DNA of 64,000 nt from Streptomyces pactum (GTDB taxonomy: Bacteria > Actinomycetota > Actinomycetes > Streptomycetales > Streptomycetaceae): contig NZ_CP019724.1 in assembly GCF_002005225.1 (NCBI RefSeq), positions 1,860,001-1,924,000 on the forward strand, given 5' to 3'. Below, piece after piece: positions 10,033 through 19,066 of the stretch. A model generated the notes under the pieces. That model was not told where the DNA came from. It ran no database searches and saw nothing but the letters and a program-made list of their open reading frames with translations. The translations under genes were made by a program, and so were the position numbers. Numbering within the stretch: the stretch's first letter is position 1; the number at the start of each line of letters is the position of its first letter.

Positions 10033-11117
10033 GCCCGTCCCTTCGCCGTGTCGGCGACCGGAACGCCGAAGTCCGGGGTGCCGTCCGGCTTCCAGCCGAG
10101 TCTCTGGACGCGGGTGTGCCGGTTGGGGTCGTTCAGCGGGTCGCCGTCGATCTCCTTGTACTGGCGGGCGTGGTAGACGAGGACGTCGGTGCGGCCGTCC
10201 CGGTCGACGGTGAAGCAGTTGTGCCCGGGACCGTACTGACCGGTGGTGTCGTTGCTGGTGAAGACGGGGGTCGGCGACTTCGACCAGTTCGCGGGTTCCA
10301 TCGGGTCGGCGTCCGCGTCGGCGGTCAGCAGACCCATGCAGTAGTTGGCGTCGGTGGCGCTGGCCGAGTAGGTCATGAACAGGCGGCCGTTGCGGGCGAT
10401 GACCGACGCGCCCTCGTTGACCTTGAAGCCGACGCACTCCCAGTCGTACTCGGGCGTGGACAGCCGTATCTGCGGGCCCTTCAGCGTCCAGGGGTTCGCC
10501 ATCTCCGACAGCCACAGCGCGGTGTTGTTGTCCATGCCGGGCTCGTGCTGGGCCCAGGCGAGGTAGCGGGTGCCGCGGTGGGTGAAGGTGGTGGCGTCCA
10601 GGGAGAAGGTCTCCCACGCCGTCTTCACCTGGCCCCGCTCGACCCAGGTACCCCGGAAGGGGTTCGGATGGGAGTTCTCCAGGACCCAGATGCGGATGTC
10701 CCAGACGCGCTCGGCGGGCGCGGCGGCGAAGTAGATGTACCACTTGCCCCCGACGCGGTGCATCTCCGGCGCCCAGATGTGCGCGCCCATGTCGCCGGTG
10801 GCGTGCTTGCGCCAGATCACGGACTCGTGGGCGGTCGCGAGGCCGTTCAGGGTGCGGGAGCGGCGCAGGATGATGCGGTCGTACTCGGGGGCCGTCGCGG
10901 TGAAGTAGTAGAAGCCGTCGGTGTGCCGGCGGATGTGCGGGTCGGCGCGGTTGCGGACGAGCGGGTTCACGTACGGGGCCGCCTTGCCGGGCACGGCGGG
11001 CACGGCGGAGGCGACGGCGGGGACGGCCGCCAGGGCTCCCGCGAGCGCGGCGCCCTTCAACAGCAGGCGTCGGCCGGGGACCGCGGGCTGATCGGGCGCT
11101 TCGTCGGCGCGGCTCAT
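10029..11117 (-). CDS. Tat-exported glycoside hydrolase family 43
   Basis: A 362-residue GH43 five-bladed propeller enzyme, typically an alpha-L-arabinofuranosidase, arabinanase or beta-xylosidase. The N-terminus carries a twin-arginine signal (GRRLLLKGAALAGALAA). The catalytic base aspartate is in VRNRADPHIRR. A conserved WAPEM follows, and the likely general-acid glutamate is in KVNEGASV. The start MSRADEAP is supported by GAGAGGCAG upstream; an in-frame ATG 41 codons earlier would put an implausible stretch before the signal. Coupled to the esterase downstream. Arabinan side-chain removal from pectin is a reasonable inference. Confidence 0.9.
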   Translation of the reverse strand: MSRADEAPDQPAVPGRRLLLKGAALAGALAAVPAVASAVPAVPGKAAPYVNPLVRNRADPHIRRHTDGFYYFTATAPEYDRIILRRSRTLNGLATAHESVIWRKHATGDMGAHIWAPEMHRVGGKWYIYFAAAPAERVWDIRIWVLENSHPNPFRGTWVERGQVKTAWETFSLDATTFTHRGTRYLAWAQHEPGMDNNTALWLSEMANPWTLKGPQIRLSTPEYDWECVGFKVNEGASVIARNGRLFMTYSASATDANYCMGLLTADADADPMEPANWSKSPTPVFTSNDTTGQYGPGHNCFTVDRDGRTDVLVYHARQYKEIDGDPLNDPNRHTRVQRLGWKPDGTPDFGVPVADTAKGRA

Positions 11118-11271
11118 GCGGGCTGCCTCTCGACGGGGGTGCGGGCAGGCGAAGGCTGTTCTCCACAGCCGTCCGGCATACCGAACACCATCTGTGATTA
11201 CGAACGTCGAAAAGGTAAGGGGGTGACGGGGGAAGGTCAACGGGTCCGACGCCGCGGACCCGCACGGCGTG

Positions 11272-11931
11272 TCAGGTCACCAGGCCGTGCCGGTAGGCGT
11301 AGACGACGGCCTGGACCCGGTCGCGCAGGTCGAGCTTGGTGAGGATGCGGGAGACGAAGGTCTTGACGGTCTCGTGGCTGATGACGAGCGCCGCGGCGAT
11401 CTCGCTGTTGGACAGCCCGTCCGCGATCAGGCGCAGGACCTCCAGTTCGCGGGGTGTCAGCGGGACGTCCGCCGCGCTGCCCTCGGCGGGCCGGATGCGG
11501 GCGGCGTACCGGCCCACGAGCCGCCGCGTCACGTCGGGGTCCAGCAGCGCCGCGCCCATGGCCACGGTCCGGATGCCGTGCAGCAGCCGGTCCGGCGGCG
11601 CGTCCTTGAGCAGGAACCCGCTCGCTCCCGCCCGCAGCGCCTCGTAGACGTACTCGTCCAGGTTGAAGGTCGTCACCACGAGCACCTTGACGGGGTGCCG
11701 CACCCCGGCACCGGCCAGCAGGCGGGTGGCCTCGATGCCGTCGAGCACCGGCATGCGGACGTCCATGACCACGACGTCCGGGCGCAGTTCGGCGGCCAGT
11801 TCCACCGCGCTCCGGCCGTCCCCGCACTCCCCCGCCACCGCCAGGTCGGGCTGCGCGTCGATGATCGTCGACAGCCCGGTGCGGATCAGCACCTGGTCGT
11901 CGCAGACCAGGACCCGGACCGGCGCGCTCAT
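11272..11931 (-). CDS. NarL/FixJ-family response regulator
   Basis: A 219-residue two-component regulator. The receiver domain has the acidic pair at residues 11-12, the phospho-acceptor D57 in VVVMDVRMP, and the switch lysine in GFLLKDA. A LuxR-type HTH occupies residues ~150-210 (LTPRELEVLRLIADGLSNSEIA). Its ATG overlaps the kinase stop by 4 bp, making it the last gene of the CPBP-kinase-regulator operon. It probably acts on local promoters; no target is visible. Confidence 0.93.
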   Translation of the reverse strand: MSAPVRVLVCDDQVLIRTGLSTIIDAQPDLAVAGECGDGRSAVELAAELRPDVVVMDVRMPVLDGIEATRLLAGAGVRHPVKVLVVTTFNLDEYVYEALRAGASGFLLKDAPPDRLLHGIRTVAMGAALLDPDVTRRLVGRYAARIRPAEGSAADVPLTPRELEVLRLIADGLSNSEIAAALVISHETVKTFVSRILTKLDLRDRVQAVVYAYRHGLVT

Positions 11932-13094
11932 ACCGGGCCGCCCGCGGGTATCCGCGCCCGTACGAGGAAGCCGCCGCCGGTCCCCCGGCCCGCGCTGAAG
12001 TCGCCGCCCAGGACGCCGACCCGTTCGCGCAGGCCCTCCAGTCCCCGGCCGCTGCCGCCGGGGGAACCGGCCCGCGAACCGGAACCGTCCGTGCCGACCT
12101 CCACGGTGATCTCCCTCTCCCCATGGCGGACCAGGACCGAGGTCCGGCCGCCGTGGTCGTACTTGAGCGCGTTGGTCAGGGCTTCCTGCACGACCCGGTA
12201 GGCCACCAGGTCGGCGCTGCCGGTCGAGGCGGGCGGAGTGCCCTCCTCGGTGAACTCCACGGGCTGCCCGGCCAGTCGCGTCTGCTCGACGAGCGTGAGC
12301 ACCCGGCCGACGGGGGGCGTCCGGTCCTCGCCGCCGTGGCCGGTGCCGTAGTCGGGGTTGAGCAGGTCGAGCAGGTGCCGCAGGTCGGTGATGGCACGCC
12401 GGCCGGTGTCGCTGACGGCGGTCAGGGCCTGGTCGAGCCGGTCGGGCGCGGCGGTCAGGTACCGGGCCGCCTCGGACTGCACGACCATCGCCGTCACATG
12501 ATGGGTGACGACGTCGTGCAGCTCGCGGGCGATGCGGGTGCGTTCGGCGGTACGGGCGTCCTCGGCGACGCGGCCGCGGCGCTCGGCCTCCGCGACCCGG
12601 GCGGAGCGCATCCACGCGCCGACGCCCCAGGTGAGGCCGAGCACCAGGTAGAACGTCACGAACTCGACCGCCGGGTCGCCGGGCCCCCGCCGGTGCAGCG
12701 CGACCGACAGGACCGCGAACGCCACGGAGCCGGCGACCAGGGTGGCGCGCCGGTACCGCTCCAGATACGACCCGGCGCTCAGCAGCGCGATGGGCAGCGC
12801 GGTGCCCGCGAAGAGGTGGTAGCCCCGCAGTTGGTCGAGGGAGAAGCCGCACGACACCAGGGCGAGGCAGACGAGCGGCCACCGCCGGCGCAGGGCGAGC
12901 GGGAGGCACTGCAGGACGCCCGCCACACCGGCCAGCGCGTCGACGGGCCGGGTCGGCAGACCGCCGACCTCCGTGCCGTTGCCGTGCAGCGCCGGCACCG
13001 CCGACGCCACGAGGAGCAGTATCCCGAGCGGGAGGTCCCGGACCGTGACGTCGAGCCGGTGCCACGACTCCAGGACACGCCGACGAACGATCAC
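11928..13094 (-). CDS. Sensor histidine kinase (HisKA_3 type)
   Basis: A 388-residue membrane kinase. The first ~165 residues contain five or six hydrophobic helices with no sizeable extracytoplasmic loop, as in intramembrane-sensing kinases. The phospho-acceptor H193 is in ARELHDVVTHH, and the HATPase_c domain follows with its N box (VVQEALTNALKYD) and glycine-rich boxes (GRGLEGLRERV). It starts with GTG, overlapping the CPBP stop by 4 bp, and ends overlapping the response regulator, so the three genes are translationally coupled. Confidence 0.93.
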   Translation of the reverse strand: MIVRRRVLESWHRLDVTVRDLPLGILLLVASAVPALHGNGTEVGGLPTRPVDALAGVAGVLQCLPLALRRRWPLVCLALVSCGFSLDQLRGYHLFAGTALPIALLSAGSYLERYRRATLVAGSVAFAVLSVALHRRGPGDPAVEFVTFYLVLGLTWGVGAWMRSARVAEAERRGRVAEDARTAERTRIARELHDVVTHHVTAMVVQSEAARYLTAAPDRLDQALTAVSDTGRRAITDLRHLLDLLNPDYGTGHGGEDRTPPVGRVLTLVEQTRLAGQPVEFTEEGTPPASTGSADLVAYRVVQEALTNALKYDHGGRTSVLVRHGEREITVEVGTDGSGSRAGSPGGSGRGLEGLRERVGVLGGDFSAGRGTGGGFLVRARIPAGGPV

Positions 13095-13930
13095 CGGGGC
13101 AGTTTAGCCGCGGAGTCGGCGCCCGCGGCCCGCCGGGAGCCGAAGGGCACGATGTTGCCGCGCCGGTGGGCCAGCCACAGGAAGACCAGGGTCAGGAGCG
13201 CCCCGAAGCCCACCGAGTACACGCTGCCCTCCGGCCCGAACGCGCCGCCGGTGAGCAGTTCCGGACCGGACGTGGAGGAGTCCAGCAGCCCCTGGTTGGC
13301 GCCGTTGCCGGAGACCTCGGTGCTGAAGACGCCGGCCGCGGCGAAGTTCCAGCCGAAGTGCACGCCGATCGTCAGCCAGAGGCTGCGGGTGGCGGCGTAC
13401 GCGGCGGCGAGCATGAAGCCGGCCTCGATGGCGATGGCGAGGCCGCCCCACAGGGTCGCGTGCTCGTTGAGCAGGTGCGAGAGGCCGAACACGAGCCCGG
13501 TCAGCACCAGCGCGAGGTACGTGCCGGTGCGCTCCTCGACGATCCTGAACAGCACCCCGCGGTACACCACTTCCTCGGCCGCCGCGGCGGCGGCCATGAA
13601 CCCGAGCAGCCCCAGCGCGCCCGTCACCGAGCCCAGGCCCTCGACGTCGTAGTGCCCGGAGGCGAAGAGGTTCACGATGACGGCCGCGAACATCCCCGCG
13701 CCGATCAGGACGCCCCAGCCGGTCTTGGCCACGGCGCCTTCCCGGGCCACGTCCAGGGCGGGCCGGTGCTCGGTCCGCCGCACCACCCACGCGTACACGA
13801 GCACGACCAGCGCGGCCGCCGTGAGACCGAGGACGAGCGTGAGCCAGTCGTTCTCCTTCACCGCGGTGACGGCTATGCCGCCCAGCGCGTAGATCGCCAC
13901 GACGGCCAGGAACTGCCAGACAAACCTCAC
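13091..13930 (-). CDS. CPBP-family intramembrane metalloprotease
   Basis: A 279-residue polytopic protein of the CAAX protease/bacteriocin-processing (Abi) family. All three motifs are present: EEVVYRG (E119, E120, R124), FGLSHLLN (H152) and HFGWN (H191), which form the glutamate/histidine active site inside the membrane. The GTG start is supported by AGGAGGGG 5 bases upstream. As first gene of an operon with a kinase and regulator it may process a signal or the sensor itself; that link is an inference from the 4-bp overlaps. Confidence 0.9.
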   Translation of the reverse strand: MRFVWQFLAVVAIYALGGIAVTAVKENDWLTLVLGLTAAALVVLVYAWVVRRTEHRPALDVAREGAVAKTGWGVLIGAGMFAAVIVNLFASGHYDVEGLGSVTGALGLLGFMAAAAAAEEVVYRGVLFRIVEERTGTYLALVLTGLVFGLSHLLNEHATLWGGLAIAIEAGFMLAAAYAATRSLWLTIGVHFGWNFAAAGVFSTEVSGNGANQGLLDSSTSGPELLTGGAFGPEGSVYSVGFGALLTLVFLWLAHRRGNIVPFGSRRAAGADSAAKLPR

Positions 13931-14089
13931 GGGAACCCCTCCTGCGGGCCGCGGCCGGTGTGCCGCGGGCTGCACCGGACGCTACGGATCCGGCGGCCGC
14001 AGGTCGTCACCTCACGGTGGACACCCGGCTGTAGCTCGCACGGGGGACAGGCCCTTCGCCGGGCGGGGGTCACTGACTACCCTCGCGCC

Positions 14090-14998
14090 ATGACCAGCGA
14101 CTTCGCCGACGCCCTCGTCTCCGGCCGCCCCCTCGTCCTCGACGGCGGCATGTCCAACCAACTGGAGTCGGCGGGCCACGACCTGAGCGACGGACTGTGG
14201 TCGGCGCGGCTGCTCGCCGAGGAGCCGGAGGCGATCGGCGAGGCGCACCTCGCCTACTTCGAGGCCGGCGCGGACGTGGCGATCACGGCGAGCTACCAGG
14301 CCACCTTCGAGGGCTTCGCCCGGCACGGGGTCGGGCGGCACGCGGCGTCGGAACTCATGGCGCTGAGTGTGGAGTCGGCGCGGGAGGCGGCCCGGCGCGC
14401 ACGGACGGACCGCCGCTTGTGGGTGGCGGCGTCGGCGGGGCCCTACGGGGCGATGCTCGCGGACGGCTCCGAGTACCGGGGCCGGTACGGGCTCGGTGCC
14501 GGGGAGCTGGAGCGTTTCCACCGGCCCCGCCTGGAGGTCCTGGCCGCCGCCCGGCCCGACGTCCTCGCGCTGGAGACGGTCCCCGACACCGAGGAGGCGG
14601 CGGCGCTGCTGCGGGCGGTGCGCCACCTGGGCGTGCCGGCCTGGCTGTCGTACACCGTCGCGGGCGACCGCACCCGCGCCGGCCAGCCGCTGGAGGAGGC
14701 CTTCGCCCTGGCCGCGGACGCCGACGAGGTGATCGCGGTGGGCGTGAACTGCTGCGCCCCCGAGGACGTGGCGGGCGCGGTCGAGACGGCCGCCCGGGTC
14801 ACCGGCAAACCGGTCGTCGTCTACCCCAACAGCGGGGAGGCCTGGGACGCCGAGGCACGGGCGTGGCGGGGGCGTTCCTCGTTCGCCGCCGGGGAGGTAC
14901 GGGGCTGGCGGGCGGCCGGGGCGCGCCTGGTCGGCGGGTGCTGCCGGGTGGGGCCGGAGGCGATCAGGTCGGTCGCTGCGGCGCTGACACCGGGGTGA
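14090..14998 (+). CDS. mmuM: Homocysteine S-methyltransferase
   Basis: A 302-residue cobalamin-independent methyltransferase that moves a methyl group from S-methylmethionine or S-adenosylmethionine to homocysteine to give methionine. The family start LVLDGGMSNQLE is present. The zinc ligands are C221 in VGVNCC and the paired C284-C285 in VGGCCR. Length and domain span are complete. It is monocistronic in appearance, divergent from the CPBP operon and followed by a GC-rich repeat. Confidence 0.93.
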   Translation: MTSDFADALVSGRPLVLDGGMSNQLESAGHDLSDGLWSARLLAEEPEAIGEAHLAYFEAGADVAITASYQATFEGFARHGVGRHAASELMALSVESAREAARRARTDRRLWVAASAGPYGAMLADGSEYRGRYGLGAGELERFHRPRLEVLAAARPDVLALETVPDTEEAAALLRAVRHLGVPAWLSYTVAGDRTRAGQPLEEAFALAADADEVIAVGVNCCAPEDVAGAVETAARVTGKPVVVYPNSGEAWDAEARAWRGRSSFAAGEVRGWRAAGARLVGGCCRVGPEAIRSVAAALTPG

Positions 14999-15014
14999 CC
15001 GGTGGCCGCGGGGG

Positions 15015-15130
15015 CGCGGGGCCGCGAGGCCGCGAGGCCGCGAGGTCGCGAGGTCGCGGGGCTGCGGGGCCGCGAGGTCGCGGGGCCGCGGGGCCGCGGG
15101 GCCGCGGGGCCGCGGGGCCGCGGGGCCGCG
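15015..15130. repeat. GC-rich 8-9 bp minisatellite
   Basis: A run of near-identical units of the form GGCCGCGA/GGCCGCGG follows the methyltransferase stop and ends ~85 bp before the next gene. The units contain GGCCGCGG-type self-complementary cores, so the transcript could form many alternative hairpins. It may terminate the methyltransferase transcript; nothing more is shown. Confidence 0.75.
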
Positions 15131-15215
15131 AGCCGTGCCGTAGGCCGTCGGTGCGGCATGTGCCAAGATTGCGGTGAACTGGCGTTCGGGGGCGACGGGT
15201 TCAGCAGGGGGCGGC

Positions 15216-16154
15216 ATGGAACAGGGGGGACGGGCGAGGCGGCGCGTGGTGCCCGGGGCGGTGGTCGCCGTCTCGGTGGTCGGGGCGCTGGCCGTCGCCG
15301 CGCTCGCGCTGCGGCCCGCGGAGGGACTGCTGCACTCCGGCAAGGGGCCGCTGGGCCACTGGGGCATCGTCGCCATCGGATCGTCCGTCGCCTGGGCGGT
15401 CGGAGTCATGACGGCCGTCAAGCGCCTTCGCCCCCGGTTCGACACCTACCGTGCCGCGCTGCCACCGGGCGAGGAACGGCTGCGGGAGATCGCCGCGCCG
15501 CTGCTGCTCGTCGGGGCGGGTGCCATCGGCGTCCTGGCGCTGGTCCTGCACCGGTTCTCGCGCGGCAGCCCACAATCCACCCCACCGCCGATCACCCCGG
15601 TCCCGGCCCCCACCCGGCCGGATCCGGGCAGGCCGCTGCCCAGTGCGGACTCTGGGGATCCGGCGCACCCTTGGTCCCTGCCGCTGTACCTCGTCCTCGG
15701 CCTGCTGGCCGCGGTCGTCGTCGTGGTCGTCACGGTGGCCGTGGTGCGACGGCTGCGACGGCTCGGACTCAGGGTGCCGCAGCGCCCCGGCCTCCCGGGC
15801 AGCGTGACGGAGGACGACGACGCGCGCCTGCTCCTGTCCGCCGTGCGGTCGGGCCGCCGCGCGCTGGCCGCCACCGGTGACGCCCGTGCGGCCGTCATCG
15901 CCTGCTACGCCGGGATGGAGGACGCCCTCGTCGCGTCCGGCGTGCCGCGGCACGTCTCCGACAGCCCCGCCGATCTGCTCACCCGCGCCGTCGACGCGGG
16001 CCTCGCGCCCGGCCCGGCCGCACCACGCCTCACCGCCTTGTTCCGCGAGGCCCGCTATTCCTCGCACCCGATGGACGCCTCGCACCGCGGGGCCGCGGCC
16101 GGCGCCCTGGAGGACATCGCCTCGCTGCTCCGGGACCGGGAGGGCGCGCGGTGA
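15216..16154 (+). CDS. DUF4129-domain membrane protein
   Basis: A 312-residue protein with four membrane helices (residues ~12-35, ~50-70, ~95-115, ~160-180) and a C-terminal cytosolic DUF4129 domain (residues ~205-305, with ACYAGMEDALVASGV and ARYSSHPM). DUF4129 proteins accompany MoxR ATPases and DUF58 proteins. A GTG 14 codons earlier is possible, but the ATG after AGGGGGCGGC is preferred. The stop overlaps the next gene by 4 bp, and it heads a five-gene overlapping operon. Confidence 0.86.
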   Translation: MEQGGRARRRVVPGAVVAVSVVGALAVAALALRPAEGLLHSGKGPLGHWGIVAIGSSVAWAVGVMTAVKRLRPRFDTYRAALPPGEERLREIAAPLLLVGAGAIGVLALVLHRFSRGSPQSTPPPITPVPAPTRPDPGRPLPSADSGDPAHPWSLPLYLVLGLLAAVVVVVVTVAVVRRLRRLGLRVPQRPGLPGSVTEDDDARLLLSAVRSGRRALAATGDARAAVIACYAGMEDALVASGVPRHVSDSPADLLTRAVDAGLAPGPAAPRLTALFREARYSSHPMDASHRGAAAGALEDIASLLRDREGAR

Positions 16155-16732
16155 ACCGGCCGGCCGAAGAGGCTCCGGGAGGGGACCTGCTCACCCTGGG
16201 CCGGCTCGGGCTGTTCGGCGGCGCGGTCGCCGGCTCCGGTGTCCTGCTCGTCCTGCTCCTCGACGGCGCCGAGGCGGCCGGAGCCCTCCTGACCCTGCTC
16301 GTCGTCGTGGCGCTGATCGTCTCCCGGTACGTCGCCGGGGCGGGCGCCTTCGACTCCGGACGCCGGGACGAGGTGCGGCTGCTGCGGACGCGGGCGCCGG
16401 GTATGGGCGAGTGGCGACGGAACGTGGGGACCGCGACCGGACCGGACGGCGCCCTCTACTACCGTGCGGTCCTCCGGCCCGAGCTGCGCCGTCTATACGC
16501 CGCCGCGCTCGCCGAGCACCACCACGTCTCGCTCGACCAGCAGCCCGGGCGGGCAGCCGAGTTGATCGGCCCCGAGCTGTGGCCGTGGCTCGGCCCCGAG
16601 CCGCCGCGGACCGGGCCCGACGGCGAGGTTCCCGTCGACGTGCTGCGCCGCCTCGTCGACCGGCTCGAAACGCTCGGCGCACCCCGCACTCGTACCCCCG
16701 CACCGGTAAGGAACAAGCGACGTGACGACTGA
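16151..16732 (+). CDS. Membrane protein of the MoxR operon
   Basis: A 193-residue protein with two adjacent membrane helices (residues ~17-57) and a soluble tail of ~135 residues rich in charged helices. The GTG start overlaps the DUF4129 stop, and the 3' end overlaps the MoxR gene by 11 bp. Small proteins of this layout recur between DUF4129 and MoxR genes in Streptomyces; their function is unknown. Confidence 0.82.
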   Translation: MNRPAEEAPGGDLLTLGRLGLFGGAVAGSGVLLVLLLDGAEAAGALLTLLVVVALIVSRYVAGAGAFDSGRRDEVRLLRTRAPGMGEWRRNVGTATGPDGALYYRAVLRPELRRLYAAALAEHHHVSLDQQPGRAAELIGPELWPWLGPEPPRTGPDGEVPVDVLRRLVDRLETLGAPRTRTPAPVRNKRRDD

Positions 16733-17723
16733 CCCCACGCCCCGGCTCCGCACCGCCGAACAGGTCGGCGAGCAGGCCGGCGCCGTACTGCGCGAGATAG
16801 GCCGTGCCGTGGTCGGCAAGCCGGACGCCCTCGAACTGGTGATGCTGGGCGTACTGGCCGGCGGCCACGTCCTCGTGGAGGACCTGCCGGGGCTCGGCAA
16901 GACGCTCCTCGCGCGGTCCTTCGCCACCACGCTCGGCCTGGACTTCCGCCGCATCCAGTTCACGCCCGACCTGCTGCCCTCCGACGTCACCGGAACGCCG
17001 CTGTACGACCAGCGCACCGGTGAGATGGTCTTCCACCCCGGCCCGGTCTTCACCCACCTCCTGCTCGCCGACGAGATCAACCGGACGCCGCCCAAGACCC
17101 AGGCCGCGCTGCTGGAGGCGATGGCCGAGTCGCAGGTGACCGTGGACGGCGAGACCCGACCGCTCGCCGACCCGTTCCTGGTCGTCGCGACGGCCAACCC
17201 GGTGGAGTACGAGGGCACCTACTCCCTGCCCGAGGCCCAGCTCGACCGGTTCCAGCTACGCGTCCGGATGGGCTATCTGACCGCCCGCCAGGAGCTGGCG
17301 ATGCTGCGGGCCCGCATCGACCGGGCCGCGCCCGAGGCCGTGCTCGACAGGCTCGCGGGGCCGAAGGACGTCGTGGCGTGGCGGGCCGTCGTGGAGCGCG
17401 TGGAGATCGACGACGACCTGCTGGAGTACGCCGTCGCGCTCGTCGGCGCGACCCGCGACCATCCTCAGATCAGCATCGGCGCCTCGCCGCGCGGCGGACT
17501 CGCCCTGGTCCAGCTCGCCCGCGCCCGCGCCGTGCTGGACGGCCGCGACTTCGTCGTCCCGGAGGACGTCAAGGCCCTCGCGGTGCCCGCGCTGGCCCAC
17601 CGGGTCTCGCTCCGGCCGGAGTTGTGGGTACGCGAGGTGTCCACGGACGATGTGCTCCGCGAGATCGTCGGCAGTGTCGGCACGCCGACGACGCGGCGTA
17701 CGGCCGCCGCCGTGTCGTCGTGA
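16722..17723 (+). CDS. MoxR-family AAA+ ATPase
   Basis: A 333-residue chaperone-like ATPase that is thought to drive maturation or remodelling of partner proteins, often with a von Willebrand-type or DUF58 partner. Walker A is EDLPGLGKTLLA (~residues 50-61), Walker B is LLLADEINR, and sensor 1 is VVATANPVEYEGTY, followed by the C-terminal lid. The GTG start lies inside the 3' end of the previous gene, and the stop overlaps the DUF58 gene. Confidence 0.95.
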   Translation: MTTDPTPRLRTAEQVGEQAGAVLREIGRAVVGKPDALELVMLGVLAGGHVLVEDLPGLGKTLLARSFATTLGLDFRRIQFTPDLLPSDVTGTPLYDQRTGEMVFHPGPVFTHLLLADEINRTPPKTQAALLEAMAESQVTVDGETRPLADPFLVVATANPVEYEGTYSLPEAQLDRFQLRVRMGYLTARQELAMLRARIDRAAPEAVLDRLAGPKDVVAWRAVVERVEIDDDLLEYAVALVGATRDHPQISIGASPRGGLALVQLARARAVLDGRDFVVPEDVKALAVPALAHRVSLRPELWVREVSTDDVLREIVGSVGTPTTRRTAAAVSS

Positions 17724-19066
17724 CCGCGCCCGCTCCCGTGCCGCCGCCGAACGCCGCCGTGGTCCGCGCCCTGGAGGGGCGCACCTCCCCGGCGCAGCCG
17801 CCGCCCCCGCCGCCCGGCGGGCCGCGCCCGGGCGAGCGGACGCTGCGCCTGCTGACCGTCGCCGCCGTCGCGCTGTCCGCCGCACTGCTCACCGGGCGGG
17901 CGTGGCTGCTGGCGCTCGCGGCGGCGCCGCTGGTGCTGCTCGCGCTGGCGCTGCCCCGCGCCCAAGCCCGGCGCGTCGAGACGTCGGTGGCCGTCGAACC
18001 GGGCCGCTGCTTCGAGGGCGACACCGTCACCGTCCGCGTCTCGGTGGCCCACGACGGGGACGCCGTCCGCCTCGACCCCGGCGTCACGCTCGGCCCGGGA
18101 CTGCGGCTCGACGAGGTCGTCGTCGGCCCGTCCACGGTGACGCTGCGCCACACCGCGCTGCACTGGGGCCGCTGGTCGCTCGGGCCGGTGGACCTCGACG
18201 TGTACGACGCCGGGGGCACCGTGCGCCGCACCGTGCGCGTCGCGGCGGCGGAGGTGTCCGTGTTCCCGCGCGCCACGCAGGCGAGGTTCACGCCGATCCC
18301 GGCACGGCTGCCGCAGCGGCTCGGCGAGCACGCCTCGCCGCAGGCCGGAGAGGGCGTCGAGGTCATCGGAGTGGGCCCCTGGGTGCCGGGGGAACGGCAG
18401 CGGCGCATCCACTGGCCGTCGACGACCCGGCGCGGGTCGGTGCAACTGCACCGGTTCGCGGCCGAGCGGGCCGCCGACACGGTGATGCTGCTCGACGCGT
18501 TCGGGGACGTCGTCGACCCGGTGACCGGGCTGTCGTCCCTGGACGAGACGGTGCGGGCCGCCACCGGGCTCGCCCGGGCCTACCTGCGCACCCACGACCG
18601 GGTGGGGGTCGTCTCGACCGGGGGCACCACACGCTGGCTGGCGCCGGGCACCGGGGACGCGGCGTTCTACCGCATCGTGGAGAGCGTCCTCGACGTCCGC
18701 AGGGACCGGCGGTTCGACGCCTCCGGCCTCGAACGGGTGCCGCCGCCCGCGCTGCCGGAGGGAGCGCTCGTGTACGTGTTCACCCCGCTGAGTGACGCGC
18801 GGGTGCTGAAGGTACTGCGGGACCTTCAGGCGCGGGGGCGCCGCCCGGTCGTCGTGGAGATCCCGAGCGGGGACCCGCGGGTCGAGCCCGGGGACACGGC
18901 GGGCGAGCTGGGGCTGCGGCTGTGGCACGCGGAGCGGGACGCGATGCGCTTCGCCCTGCGGGACAGCGGGGTGCCGGTGCTGCGGCACGTCGTGGGTGAG
19001 TCGTTGGACCTGGCGTTGGCGCCGCTGCGGTCGGGGCGGGTCGGCGGGAGGGGGCGCGCGGGATGA
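17720..19066 (+). CDS. DUF58-domain protein
   Basis: A 448-residue protein with a Pro-rich cytosolic start, two adjacent membrane helices (residues ~42-75), a beta-rich middle region, and the DUF58 signature GVGPWVPGERQRRIHWPSTTRRG, here at residues ~215-238. The C-terminal half resembles a von Willebrand A-like domain with a degenerate MIDAS (MLLDAFGD). It is the expected partner of the MoxR ATPase upstream. The GTG overlaps the MoxR stop by 4 bp and the TGA overlaps the next ATG. Confidence 0.93.
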   Translation: MTAPAPVPPPNAAVVRALEGRTSPAQPPPPPPGGPRPGERTLRLLTVAAVALSAALLTGRAWLLALAAAPLVLLALALPRAQARRVETSVAVEPGRCFEGDTVTVRVSVAHDGDAVRLDPGVTLGPGLRLDEVVVGPSTVTLRHTALHWGRWSLGPVDLDVYDAGGTVRRTVRVAAAEVSVFPRATQARFTPIPARLPQRLGEHASPQAGEGVEVIGVGPWVPGERQRRIHWPSTTRRGSVQLHRFAAERAADTVMLLDAFGDVVDPVTGLSSLDETVRAATGLARAYLRTHDRVGVVSTGGTTRWLAPGTGDAAFYRIVESVLDVRRDRRFDASGLERVPPPALPEGALVYVFTPLSDARVLKVLRDLQARGRRPVVVEIPSGDPRVEPGDTAGELGLRLWHAERDAMRFALRDSGVPVLRHVVGESLDLALAPLRSGRVGGRGRAG

